Below, piece by piece: positions 25,525 through 34,379 of a DNA stretch of 64,000 bases (the stretch's first letter is position 1; the number at the start of each line of letters is the position of its first letter). The notes under the pieces were generated by a model, which ran no database searches, was not told the origin of the DNA, and was given only the letters and a program-made list of their open reading frames with translations. The DNA lies in assembly GCA_050309435.1 (NCBI GenBank), contig JBNRMJ010000032.1, positions 1 to 64,000 of the forward strand, read 5' to 3'. The stretch comes from CAYXVJ01 sp050309435. GTDB taxonomy: Bacteria; Bacillota; Clostridia; Saccharofermentanales; Fastidiosipilaceae. The translations under genes were made by a program, and so were the position numbers.

Positions 25525-26265
25525 ATGGCGATACTCGAAGTTATAAACGTTCGAAAAAACTATGGCGAGCAGATCGTCATCCGAAACATCGATATGCATC
25601 TGGGTGAAGGCGAACTGGTCTGTCTGCTGGGTGTGAGCGGCGTCGGTAAAACGACGCTCTTTCACGTGATATCGGGTCTTTACACGCCGGACGAAGGTAA
25701 AGTTTTCCTGCACGATAAGGATATCAGCGGGCAGCCGGGTCAAATTTCTTACATGCTTCAAAAAGACCTCCTTCTGCCTTATAAAACAATCCTGAAGAAT
25801 GTCAGTTTGCCTCTCATCCTTCGGGGAGAAAATAAAGATAGTGCCGAGAAAAAGGCGCTTAAACTCCTGCCTGACTTCGGACTTGAAGGGACGGAATCGA
25901 AGTACCCGCATCAGTTATCCGGCGGCATGCGACAAAGAGCGGCCCTCCTTCGAACTTACTTTGCCTCGCACGGCGTAGTCCTCTTAGACGAACCGTTCAG
26001 CGCCCTCGATACGATTACGAAAGCGTCCATGCACAGCTGGTTTCTGGATCTAAAGGAAAGAATCAAGCTCTCGGCAATCTTCATCACGCATGATATCGAC
26101 GAAGCGATCTTACTGGCCGACCGGATCTATATCCTCTCGGGTAAACCCGGCGAGATCACAAACGAAATCAAGATCAACGAAGCCCGGCCCAGAAGCCTTG
26201 ACTTTAGTTACAGCGAGGATTTCCTCAGTTACAAACGACGGATCAGAGATGCTCTACAATTATGA
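25525..26265 (+). CDS. thiZ: ABC transporter ATPase (ThiZ-like)
   Basis: 246 residues from the ATG at 25525, chosen for AAGGA seven bases upstream. Motifs: Walker A LLGVSGVGKTT, Q-loop YMLQKDLLLPYKT, signature LSGGMRQRAALLRT, Walker B GVVLLDEPFSALD, and H-loop FITHDIDEA. It is of the nitrate/taurine/thiamine-precursor importer ATPase class, energising the ThiX-ThiY complex. It lies immediately after thiY and 18 bases before a lipoprotein gene that may belong to the same transcript. Confidence 0.88.
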   Translation: MAILEVINVRKNYGEQIVIRNIDMHLGEGELVCLLGVSGVGKTTLFHVISGLYTPDEGKVFLHDKDISGQPGQISYMLQKDLLLPYKTILKNVSLPLILRGENKDSAEKKALKLLPDFGLEGTESKYPHQLSGGMRQRAALLRTYFASHGVVLLDEPFSALDTITKASMHSWFLDLKERIKLSAIFITHDIDEAILLADRIYILSGKPGEITNEIKINEARPRSLDFSYSEDFLSYKRRIRDALQL

Positions 26266-26283
26266 TCGAGAGAGGTCAAAATA

Positions 26284-26955
26284 ATGCGTAGAAAAGCGTT
26301 TTCGATCGTAATCGGATTAGTCTTTTTAAGCTTCCTGCTAAACGCATGCGGCCTGATGCCCGTTGGCTTAAAACCGACTCCCGGCGAATCTGCTATCACA
26401 TCAAGCGAAGGCGGCACAAATAAAGCCGTTGTCTTCCCTCCACGATCCAATATCGGGCTTGAAGCGATAACGCTCGATGCCGGTAAATACGATGTCGGTA
26501 AAGACGAATCGATCAAACCCGGTCGTTATACAATTACGGGAAAAGGCAGCGGCTCGGTCATGATCTACAAGTTCGGTGTTCTTTATATCAGCGAGATCCT
26601 GGGCTTGCCTGCTTTCGGTGTCGACAGCCTGACCGTGGATCTTGATGAAAACTATCGTGTTGAGATTACGGAGCTTGATTCCGCTACTCTTACGCCGATC
26701 GAAACGGATTTTAAGACTGTTCTTGGCAGCGGCGACTGGGTGGCCGGACTGGATTTCTTACCCGGTCCATATACGGTATCGGTCGGAGAAGAAGAATCCG
26801 GCCGCATCATGATTTATGACACGGCCGGTTATGTGCGCTACAGCGAGAAGATCGGCGGTATTCTAACACCCAATGAGCTGGAGATTGAGCTACAGCTTGG
26901 CGAAATTCTGATTGTCTCGAACCTGGGCGAACTAAGCTTAAATACGAGAGACTAA
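26284..26955 (+). CDS. hypothetical lipoprotein with internal duplication
   Basis: 223 residues, GAGAGG eight bases before the ATG, lipobox LLNAC (Cys22). The mature protein holds two related ~70-residue units: SIKPGRYTITGKGSGSVMIY with VLYISEILG, and FLPGPYTVSVGEEESGRIMIY with VRYSEKIGG. Each is followed by a hydrophobic strand pattern typical of a small beta-sandwich. No family name recognised. It is 18 bases downstream of thiZ, so it is read-through from the TPP operon, though a thiamine role is unproven. Its 3' end overlaps the convergent WYL gene by 18 bases. Confidence 0.72.
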   Translation: MRRKAFSIVIGLVFLSFLLNACGLMPVGLKPTPGESAITSSEGGTNKAVVFPPRSNIGLEAITLDAGKYDVGKDESIKPGRYTITGKGSGSVMIYKFGVLYISEILGLPAFGVDSLTVDLDENYRVEITELDSATLTPIETDFKTVLGSGDWVAGLDFLPGPYTVSVGEEESGRIMIYDTAGYVRYSEKIGGILTPNELEIELQLGEILIVSNLGELSLNTRD

Positions 26956-27981
26956 ATCCTCTTCTACATCCACATCAAGATCAATACCGTCAACTTGTGC
27001 CTGTTCTTTCGCGAAAGATCTGACATGATTCATCATGCCGTCACGTACGGATGCAGGTTCCAGAATGACGGCTTTTCCGCCAAGGGCGAAGACCCAGCCA
27101 TAGAACTGAGGACTTACGACCACACTCGCCCAGAACTTAAAGTATCCTTCCTCATCGTCCATGATATGAATACTCTTACCAAATCGATCAAAAGCCACAT
27201 CGACTAGATCGTCACTGAAACGAAGCAGCACTCGCTGTTCTTTTCCGTTAAACATGGAAAATGTTTCAGTTGTATAGCTTCCGAGGTCAAGCAAGTGGAA
27301 GGCTTCTTCTCCTTCCCGGGTTTTATCAATCGGAGATAAACGATCCATGCGATCCACCCGGTAGTGTTTAATAGTCTTCGTAAGGTCATCGAATGCGACG
27401 AGGTAGTAGTTTTCGTTGTCTCTCAATAGTGCAAAGGGACTCACCCGATATCGTTTCCCGCCATGTCGAAAGCTCTTGTTCTTGTCTTTCGTATAGGTGA
27501 TGTATTGAAACGTGAGTTGCTGTTTCGCGGAGATGGCATCGTGGATCCGGTCGATATTGTAGTAGATACTCTCGTTCATGCTCTTGATACGACCGGGAAC
27601 ATAGATTTCACGCTGCATCAAGCCTGCTTCATGCCAGCTGCAGAGGCTAACCAGCTTTTCGACCAGGGTCTTCGTCTTGTTGACGGTTATAAACTTCGAA
27701 GATATGACACTGTCGATGAGGAGTTTTACTTCGACCAGTTCGAAGTCTCTCGAACCCAGGAAATAACCTGCCGGCTGATCTTTCTTCATTATGATATCCA
27801 TACCGAACTCACGAAGCGCATCGATATCATCGTAGATGCTTTTACGTTCTGCCCGGATTCCATACTCATCCAGGTAATCGAGGATATCATTCATCGATAG
27901 AGGATGCTCTTCATCGCTTCGTTCCATGAACAAGCGCATGAGGTAAAGAATCTTTAACTTCTGACCTTGAGTACGAGCCAT
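26938..27981 (-). CDS. WYL-domain transcriptional regulator
   Basis: 347 residues. The N-terminal ~80 residues form an HTH_11-type winged helix (SMNDILDYLDEYGIRAERKSIYDDIDALREFG). The WYL domain follows at about residues 140-225 (YRVSPFALLRDNENYYLVAFDD, IKHYRVDRMDRL), then a C-terminal WCX extension. WYL proteins sense ligands, often nucleic-acid-derived, and act as activators or repressors. GGAG precedes the ATG. The gene is convergent to the thi operon and divergent from nothing obvious, so its target cannot be inferred. The ~150 bases upstream are AT-rich and could hold its promoter. Confidence 0.88.
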   Translation of the reverse strand: MARTQGQKLKILYLMRLFMERSDEEHPLSMNDILDYLDEYGIRAERKSIYDDIDALREFGMDIIMKKDQPAGYFLGSRDFELVEVKLLIDSVISSKFITVNKTKTLVEKLVSLCSWHEAGLMQREIYVPGRIKSMNESIYYNIDRIHDAISAKQQLTFQYITYTKDKNKSFRHGGKRYRVSPFALLRDNENYYLVAFDDLTKTIKHYRVDRMDRLSPIDKTREGEEAFHLLDLGSYTTETFSMFNGKEQRVLLRFSDDLVDVAFDRFGKSIHIMDDEEGYFKFWASVVVSPQFYGWVFALGGKAVILEPASVRDGMMNHVRSFAKEQAQVDGIDLDVDVEEDLVSRI

Positions 27982-28330
27982 GTATACAATCTCCGAAATA
28001 AATCATCAAATCACACTTTACCTGTTCTTCAATGATTATAGTCCATAATATCAGTTAATTAAATGTGAATAGTAAATAGCTTACGTTAATTGTAAGAATA
28101 TGTGAAAATGTTTCTGTAAAGGAAACTAAGTAGTATGCACTACTTGATTCTTGCATTATCATTCTGGTTTATCGAGTATATAACGTTTAATTACTACGAA
28201 ATACTAAATATAGAAGAGCAAGTATTTCACCGTCTAATTAATTCAGAATTTGAAAGACTCGGAAGCAAGATCTTCCGCGCATTTCTTCTGCTTTCATCTA
28301 ACGGGAAGCTTGCTCTTCTCCCCCATATGA
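27982..28330. other. intergenic, AT-rich, no convincing gene
   Basis: This stretch contains the WYL promoter region and an 80-codon plus-strand frame from 28135 that lacks an RBS and resembles no protein. Nothing else was recognised apart from the inverted repeat at 28331-28414. Confidence 0.4.
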
Positions 28331-28414
28331 AAACCCCGTCCTTGCATATTCAATCTAACATAGCAGCTGACCGATAAATCGGACTTTGCCCTTGGATTCA
28401 ACAAGAACGGGGTT
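28331..28414 (-). terminator. long-loop inverted repeat after rhamnosidase gene
   Basis: On the minus strand AACCCCGTTCTTG (28414-28402) can pair with CAAGGACGGGGTT (28344-28332), one mismatch. They enclose about 57 bases that hold a small inner hairpin (CCGATAAATCGG), and TTTTC follows. It begins 17 bases after the GH78 stop. It can act as a terminator or be a structured 3' RNA. Confidence 0.5.
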
Positions 28415-28431
28415 CATTCTATTCTTTTATC

Positions 28432-30738
28432 TTACTTAATCTCTAGTCCTTCCAGGTTCCCGTTCCGGTAGCTTAGACCGTCATCTGCGAAAACATAGCC
28501 GTTCTCGAGATTGATCCGAAGATCAAGCTTGTCGTCGGCCTTGGCCGTTAAGAAGATCTTACCGTCTTTTCTCTCCCACTTCACTTCGAGAACTCCGTTT
28601 ACTGCCTCATACGAAGCTTCAACGTAATCAAGAGCATCGATAAAACGAGGTGTCAAGACAATCTCATTTGGATTCTTGAGTTTGGGATTGACGTTTATAC
28701 CGGCCAGATGACGCAGGAACCAGTGATTGATATCGCCCCAGAAATGATGGTTCTCGGAACCGCTGCGCTCCCCTTCCGGAACAAACATCTCCCAGAGACT
28801 TGTCGCACCGCGTTCGAGGAGATTGCCGTAAGACGGATAGTCCTTCTTCGTGATCATGTGGAAGGCAAGCTCGCTGTAGCCAAAATCCGATAAGACATGG
28901 AAGAGGACGCGACCTCCGAGGAAGCCCACATCCATATTTCTGCCGTCTCTTTCGATGATCTCGAGCAATCGCTTGAAAGCAAGCTCTCTTTCCGCTGAAT
29001 CAAAGACATGGTAGTAAAGGCCCATCGCCTGAGCAGACTGGCAATTACCTTCCAAGAGCATCGTGGATGTATCCAGGTAGTTCTCGCGAATTGCCCGGCG
29101 CATCTCGCTTTCCAACTGTTTGGCGAAGGAGAGATGAAGCGAAAGGCCCAGTTTCTCGAATAAAACGGCGGCCTTATGAGCACAGTCCATCACCATGATG
29201 CTGTCCGTAATCCCCAGGGGCACTTTATACTCGTCTGCATCTCGTCCGACCGGGCACCAGTCGCCCAGACCGATCGCCACGATCCCGCGTTCGTCTCTTT
29301 CCTTCGAAATATAAGACAAGTAGCGCAGCATGGAATCTGCCGTGTCCCTGGCCATATCGAGATCGCCGCGATAAACATAGGTGTAATAAGGCAGGGTGAA
29401 AATCACGCTGTCCCAGGCCGGACCGTTACCCCAGGCATAACCCCAGCCGGTGGTGGGAACAATACCCGGCAGCATACCGTCTTCCAACTGCGCTCTTCTG
29501 ATACTCTCCATCCACTGAGACCAGCTGGTCTCAACACCGAGGGTAAAGATCATGTGCTCGGCGGACATCGAAGCATCGCCCGTCCAGCCGTTTTTCTCGC
29601 GGTGCGGGCAGTCGGTCGGAAAATAATGGAAGTTTGACAAGTCGCTTCTGCGGGTAATTTCCCAGAGACGATTAACGACCTCGGACGATGTTTTTAACGT
29701 GGCTCTATCTTTCAGATCCGAATGTGCTTCCAGATAAGTCAGCAGGTCGGGCCCGGCTTGTTCCTCCGTGATACCCGACACATAGACATAACGATAACCA
29801 TGATAAACAAAGGGCGGTTCGAAGACTTCCTCCCCTTCACCCGAGCAGATATAGATGTCTCTTTGACCGTAGCCGTCCGGGTAGAAAAAAGAAATATTCG
29901 TGGGATCGACTTTACCGTCGGTGAGCCGCTCGGCGAACTGAAGCGAGATCTTCTGACCGGGGCTGCCTTTAATCTTCAAGCGAAAGATACCGGCCGTGTT
30001 TATACCAAAGTCATAAATGTAGCCGCCCTCGGTTTCGGGCGGATCTTCAACCAGTTTCGCATCCCGGTAACGCTCCTTGACGTCGCCTCTGGGGATCAGT
30101 GGAACAAGCGATCCGGGCGTAACGGATACCGGCTTGATTTCCTGACGAACAAGAATCGGCTCGACCCGGCATTCTTTTACCTGGCCTCTCGGCATGGCCG
30201 CCTTAATAACGGGTTGCCACAAGCTGTCGTCAAAAGCGGGAAGCTGCCAGCCTTCTTGTTTTTTACGGGCATCGACATGAATGCCGCTTCTGTAGTTATT
30301 GAAGGTGATTTCGGACTCGCTGTGAAGAAAGTCCTTTGCGGTAAAGGAGATCTCATCGCTTATAAATTCGAAAGCAAACGCAGGCGGCGCGTTATGCCTG
30401 GCATGCTCGAAATCCCAGACCGAGGTAATCAGGTTCTGGAAACCGTTACCCAGCATCACGCCGATGACGTTCTCTCCTTCTTTCAGGTAAGGCGTCGCAT
30501 CATAGGTGTCGTAGTAGATCAGATCGTCGGGGTTCGAGATATAAGGCGCCAGCAGGCCCTTGGTAATCTTCCTGCCGTTGACCCAGAGCTCGTAAAAACC
30601 CGGAGTCAGGATCGAGATCCCGGCTTTCTCCGGTATGCATTCCAAATCGAAACGATGGCGAAAGATCGGTGCGGGAATATGTTTCTCGTAAGTCGTCAGC
30701 TCGGTCGTAGCCGCTACAAAGTGATACGGAAATTTCAT
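28432..30738 (-). CDS. alpha-L-rhamnosidase, glycoside hydrolase family 78
   Basis: 768 residues, no signal peptide, so probably intracellular. The N-terminal beta-sandwich domains carry the family phrase FELWVNG-like FYELWVNGRKITKGLLAPYIS and VIGVMLGNGFQN. The (alpha/alpha)6 catalytic domain begins at about residue 350 with YFPTDCPHREKNGWTGDAS (catalytic acid region) and continues with GYAWGNGPAWDSVI and GLGDWCPVG. The C-terminal beta domain ends the protein. It releases L-rhamnose from plant or bacterial glycans such as rhamnogalacturonan or flavonoid glycosides. It stands alone, bracketed by non-sugar genes; the hexuronate genes at 58-64 kb suggest pectin use by the same cell. Confidence 0.9.
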   Translation of the reverse strand: MKFPYHFVAATTELTTYEKHIPAPIFRHRFDLECIPEKAGISILTPGFYELWVNGRKITKGLLAPYISNPDDLIYYDTYDATPYLKEGENVIGVMLGNGFQNLITSVWDFEHARHNAPPAFAFEFISDEISFTAKDFLHSESEITFNNYRSGIHVDARKKQEGWQLPAFDDSLWQPVIKAAMPRGQVKECRVEPILVRQEIKPVSVTPGSLVPLIPRGDVKERYRDAKLVEDPPETEGGYIYDFGINTAGIFRLKIKGSPGQKISLQFAERLTDGKVDPTNISFFYPDGYGQRDIYICSGEGEEVFEPPFVYHGYRYVYVSGITEEQAGPDLLTYLEAHSDLKDRATLKTSSEVVNRLWEITRRSDLSNFHYFPTDCPHREKNGWTGDASMSAEHMIFTLGVETSWSQWMESIRRAQLEDGMLPGIVPTTGWGYAWGNGPAWDSVIFTLPYYTYVYRGDLDMARDTADSMLRYLSYISKERDERGIVAIGLGDWCPVGRDADEYKVPLGITDSIMVMDCAHKAAVLFEKLGLSLHLSFAKQLESEMRRAIRENYLDTSTMLLEGNCQSAQAMGLYYHVFDSAERELAFKRLLEIIERDGRNMDVGFLGGRVLFHVLSDFGYSELAFHMITKKDYPSYGNLLERGATSLWEMFVPEGERSGSENHHFWGDINHWFLRHLAGINVNPKLKNPNEIVLTPRFIDALDYVEASYEAVNGVLEVKWERKDGKIFLTAKADDKLDLRINLENGYVFADDGLSYRNGNLEGLEIK

Positions 30739-30866
30739 GTGTTACCCATCCTAGCTTCTCATGTATTTGACGAGGTCTCGTCATGCGCTTTTATCTGTCG
30801 TTATTATCGCCATAAAAAGCCCGTTGGACAAGAGTAGACTTGTGGGATTCACAATTTATTCGCCGC

Positions 30867-32105
30867 TTAGTAGAGGCTCAGGAGCGCGAGCGTCGCGCCC
30901 GAGAAGTAAATCCAAAACGGTAGTGCGTTCTTCTTGAACCAGAGGCTGTAAAGCCAGGATAAACAGGCCGTTATCAGGACCACGACCAGCCAGGCACTTT
31001 GGATCCTTAGCATGGTGAAACCGTAAACCGAAATGTAGAGTAAAAGCTTCGAGAAAGCAATGCTTGCGAAGAGCAGGTTTTCCAGGAGAAGGACGGTCAT
31101 CATGGATTTAAGGAGTGTTTTTCCATGGACCTCCTCGCTGCTCGAACGCGATATAAGCCAGAGAAGGGCGAAGTTTAAAGCGGTAATCGCACAGAGTTCG
31201 AAGAAACCGCGTCTGGCGTATTCGGCATAGGTAAAACCTTCCGGCAGTCTCGAAGAAAAGGCACTAAAGAGATAGGAGGCCTGCACGAGAAAGAAGAGCA
31301 GGTAAAAGGCCGTGAAAACAAAGAGAATCCAGGCCCAGACCCGTTTGGCCACGACGCGAAGCTGCCCCAGGAAAGCATCGATTTGGACGGCTCGTTTTTC
31401 GATCGATTCCCTTGATTCATGAGACGTACCCACGATCAAGCCGAAAAGGAAGGCTCCGATCGGAAGACTCCAGATCAGGCGGAACATCATCTCAGCCAGA
31501 GATAAGGATTCAAGCCATTGGGAAATGCTCATAAACCAACGCTCGAAGGTTTGATCCGCCGAAGCAAGAAGCTGAGCTGCCAGGAGGAAAAAGATCAGGC
31601 TGACGAAAACGGCGGCTACCGCACCCCATAAGGCCGCTTTTTTGCGAAGTTTAAGCTTTAGAGAAAAGAAAGCAAAGAGCTCTTTAATCCTTAAGAAGAA
31701 ATGCTTGAAAGGAAAGATCAGAGAGCCTGAAACGGCATCGAGAAGAAAGTAACGAGAGCTTCTTCCCTCGACCATTCGTCCCGAACGACTCATCAGGTAA
31801 TAGATAGCAAACAAGTGAATGAAGGGAAACAAGAGTTCGCCCCAGACACGGTTTCGCCCCAGCACGATCGACAAGGACATCAGCAGCATGGATGTCAGCC
31901 ACAAGAGACTTTCTGCCGCCTTATGCTTCACATCTTCACGTTTGTGATAGATCAGCTCCACGCCTAGGATGAAAAGAAGCGTGAAAACAAGCTGTACCAC
32001 GACCTGATACCTGCCATCTAGCGTATAAGTATATAAATAAGCGAAGGGATAGGAAGCCCATAAAGCAATTTGGCTTCGATTCTGCACTGTCATTTTATCG
32101 TTCAT
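30867..32105 (-). CDS. DUF4153/DUF4173 multi-pass membrane protein
   Basis: 412 residues with about ten to eleven TM segments and GAGGAGG eight bases before the ATG. It has the DUF4173 core signature: an extracytoplasmic loop SRLPEGFTYAEYARRGFFELC followed by AITALNFALLWLISR. The basic cytoplasmic loop LKLKLRKKAALWG in the middle is also typical. Function unknown. It is tightly linked (3 bases) to an HTH regulator and a DUF2975 membrane protein on the same strand, so the three genes form an operon. Confidence 0.82.
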   Translation of the reverse strand: MNDKMTVQNRSQIALWASYPFAYLYTYTLDGRYQVVVQLVFTLLFILGVELIYHKREDVKHKAAESLLWLTSMLLMSLSIVLGRNRVWGELLFPFIHLFAIYYLMSRSGRMVEGRSSRYFLLDAVSGSLIFPFKHFFLRIKELFAFFSLKLKLRKKAALWGAVAAVFVSLIFFLLAAQLLASADQTFERWFMSISQWLESLSLAEMMFRLIWSLPIGAFLFGLIVGTSHESRESIEKRAVQIDAFLGQLRVVAKRVWAWILFVFTAFYLLFFLVQASYLFSAFSSRLPEGFTYAEYARRGFFELCAITALNFALLWLISRSSSEEVHGKTLLKSMMTVLLLENLLFASIAFSKLLLYISVYGFTMLRIQSAWLVVVLITACLSWLYSLWFKKNALPFWIYFSGATLALLSLY

Positions 32106-32108
32106 GTC

Positions 32109-32321
32109 TTAATCCTCCTCGCGGCGAAATTCCAGAATATCGCCCGGCTGACAGTCCAGCGCATCGCACAGCGCCATCAGTGTCGAGAAACGAATGGCCT
32201 TGGCCTTATTGTTCTTTAAGATCGAAAGGTTGGCCGGCGTGATATCAACTTTCCCGGCCAGGTCTCCGAGGCTGATCTTCCGGATGGCCATCATGACATC
32301 GAGATTCACAATTATTTTCAT
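32109..32321 (-). CDS. small XRE-family HTH regulator (YozG-like)
   Basis: 70 residues, a Cro/CI-type helix-turn-helix with little beyond: ISLGDLAGKVDITPANLSIL is the HTH, followed by LCDALDCQPGDILEF. AGGAGG lies five bases before the ATG. Such YozG-like regulators are nearly always beside a DUF2975 membrane protein, as here (10-base gap), suggesting membrane-linked control. Probably autoregulates this operon. Confidence 0.88.
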   Translation of the reverse strand: MKIIVNLDVMMAIRKISLGDLAGKVDITPANLSILKNNKAKAIRFSTLMALCDALDCQPGDILEFRREED

Positions 32322-32331
32322 AGAGGCCTCC

Positions 32332-32787
32332 TTACACCGTCAGGTCCAGTTCGGACTTCATCTCGATGGCTTCGGCGAAGATGTTCTTCACGATACGGAT
32401 CACCAGCGCGATGAAAGCCACGGCCAGACTGATCACGCCAAAAGGCAGGAAATAGAGCATCGAGATCAGATAAATACACGCGATCGTAAAACAGGCCCAG
32501 GAAGCCAGACGAAGATTCCGGACATTAACTTCCGTAAAGACTTCCCCCCGACGAATGTTCGAGAGCAGGCTCCAGAGCAGCACGAGTAACAAAGCGGCAA
32601 AGAGACTCGACGAATATAGCGTCAGGATCAATCCTGTACGGGGAATACTATTGGCCAGAGGCTTTGTCATCTCCAGAAACATATCGATCAAAAACAAACC
32701 TGCGATATCCAGCGCCAGCAGCAAGATCGCGAAGCAAATCACGCAAAACCTCGATAACGCCAGACTCTTATCCGAATTCCAATTCAT
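32332..32787 (-). CDS. DUF2975 membrane protein
   Basis: 151 residues with four TM segments (about 10-32, 47-70, 92-112, 118-138) and GGAGG eight bases before the ATG. The central motif NIRRGEVFTEVNVRNLRLASW is the DUF2975 signature. First gene of the three-gene operon with the YozG-like regulator and the DUF4173 protein. Role unknown, possibly a signal partner of the regulator. Confidence 0.85.
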   Translation of the reverse strand: MNWNSDKSLALSRFCVICFAILLLALDIAGLFLIDMFLEMTKPLANSIPRTGLILTLYSSSLFAALLLVLLWSLLSNIRRGEVFTEVNVRNLRLASWACFTIACIYLISMLYFLPFGVISLAVAFIALVIRIVKNIFAEAIEMKSELDLTV

Positions 32788-33064
32788 CTTTCATACCTCC
32801 GCATCTCTTTAGCCTTAGCATAATCAGCAAGCAATCGAATGTCAAGCATTTTTTATCGTTATTCGATATGATTTCATTGTTTATCACAAAACAATAAAAT
32901 CACAATCCGGACAAGGCCTTTGCCGTATTCTTGTGAAAAATGTTAAATCGAGAAAAATTGCCTACCATATCCCCGGTTTTTTCGTTATACTAAAAAGAAT
33001 TTAAAAGCAAAGTCGCTCGGCCCAAGGTCGTCGGTGTTGTATAAAAACCCGGGAGGACACCGTA

Positions 33065-34375
33065 CTGGAAACTAAAGCTAAGCCCAAACTCATCGCTATT
33101 TCGCCCGACTCCGAACGCCTCAAGTTCATTTTCGTAGCCGTGTGGGCCCTGTCGTTTATCGCGCTTGCCTTCGTTTTTTCCGAATGGTCGCCACTTTGGA
33201 GCGGTTTTTACCGTCTCCTCACCTCGCCTGCCAATCTCACCACGGATTACTTCGCCCTCGCCAACGTCGGCTCCACCTTCTTCAATGCGGGGATCATGAC
33301 GCTCTTGTCCCTGATTCTGGTCAAGCGCTCCGGTGCGAAGTTAAACGGCGTGGTCATGGCCGCACTCTTTACCGTAGCGGGTTTCTCTTTTTTCGGAAAG
33401 AATCTCTTTAACTCGGCCTCGATCACGTTGGGCGTATACCTCGCGGCCAAATTCAATCAAGTCCCGTTCAAGACTTATATCGGCCCTGCCCTCTTCGGCT
33501 CGGCGATGGGTCCCTTTGTCAGCGAGATCGCTTTCGATCAGGGTATGAATCTGCCGCTAGGCCTTCTGATCGGATCTCTCGCCGGTGTTTTTCTGGGCTT
33601 TATTCTGCCTCCCCTGGCAGACAGCTTTAAGTCCTTTCATCATGGCTATAACCTCTATAACATCGGTTTTACCGCCGGCATCATCACGATGTGCATGAAA
33701 GGTATCCTCGAAGCGCTCGGTGTCGAAATCCTTTTGGTATCGATTATCTCGGCCGGTCACAACAAAGAGATGACCGTGCTTCTCTCGATCTTCTTCGGAT
33801 TGACCTTAATCCTGGGTGTCGCCATGAACGGCTGGAATCTACGCGGCTACGGCAAGCTAGTATCGTTAAGCGGCAGAAATGCCGAAGACTTTATCTCGGA
33901 AACATCCTTTCCCCTCGTCATGATCAACATGGGGATCCTGGGTTTCGTGACCATGCTTTATGTCCTCATGCTCGGCGGCGAGTTAAACGGTCCCGTCATC
34001 GGCGGCATCCTCACGGTGGTGGGTTTTGCTGCGGCAGGCAAGCATCTGAAAAACGTCTTTCCCATTATGGTCGGCGTCTTCCTGGCGAAAGTCATTAATC
34101 AGTATCAGCTAAGCTCCACCTCCTCGATCCTGATTGCCTTGTTCGGTACGACGCTGGCTCCCATCACGGGCCGCTACGGCGTCATCCCCGGCGTGCTCGC
34201 GGGTTTCTTTCACATGGCGCTGGCCACCAACATCGGTTTCCTTCACGGCGGCATGAACCTGTACAACAACGGTTTTGCCGGAGGTTTTATCGCGGCCTTC
34301 ATGGTCCCCGTGCTCGACTTCCTCTCCAAGCGCTACGATCGCTATAAACTTGCCAAAGAAGAAAATAAGGAATAA
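33065..34375 (+). CDS. DUF1576 membrane protein, probable CTG start
   Basis: About 436 residues with roughly 12 TM segments in two repeated halves; each half has a GxFFNAG/G-NLYNxGF-like phrase (FHHGYNLYNIGFTAG; LHGGMNLYNNGFAGG). This is DUF1576, a transporter-like family of unknown substrate. The only in-frame start with a proper SD is CTG at 33065 (GGGAGG at 33051-33056, eight-base spacing), giving MLETKAKPKLIAIS. The first ATG or GTG (33140) would remove ~25 residues and lies inside the first TM region. The pyroglutamyl peptidase gene follows after four bases, so transport and peptide handling may be linked. Confidence 0.72.
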   Translation: METKAKPKLIAISPDSERLKFIFVAVWALSFIALAFVFSEWSPLWSGFYRLLTSPANLTTDYFALANVGSTFFNAGIMTLLSLILVKRSGAKLNGVVMAALFTVAGFSFFGKNLFNSASITLGVYLAAKFNQVPFKTYIGPALFGSAMGPFVSEIAFDQGMNLPLGLLIGSLAGVFLGFILPPLADSFKSFHHGYNLYNIGFTAGIITMCMKGILEALGVEILLVSIISAGHNKEMTVLLSIFFGLTLILGVAMNGWNLRGYGKLVSLSGRNAEDFISETSFPLVMINMGILGFVTMLYVLMLGGELNGPVIGGILTVVGFAAAGKHLKNVFPIMVGVFLAKVINQYQLSSTSSILIALFGTTLAPITGRYGVIPGVLAGFFHMALATNIGFLHGGMNLYNNGFAGGFIAAFMVPVLDFLSKRYDRYKLAKEENKE

Positions 34376-34379
34376 GAAA

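Noticed and set aside
28135..28377. 80-codon plus-strand frame
   Set aside because: No SD; it runs into an inverted repeat and the protein has no family features. Hydrophobic start reflects AT-rich DNA.
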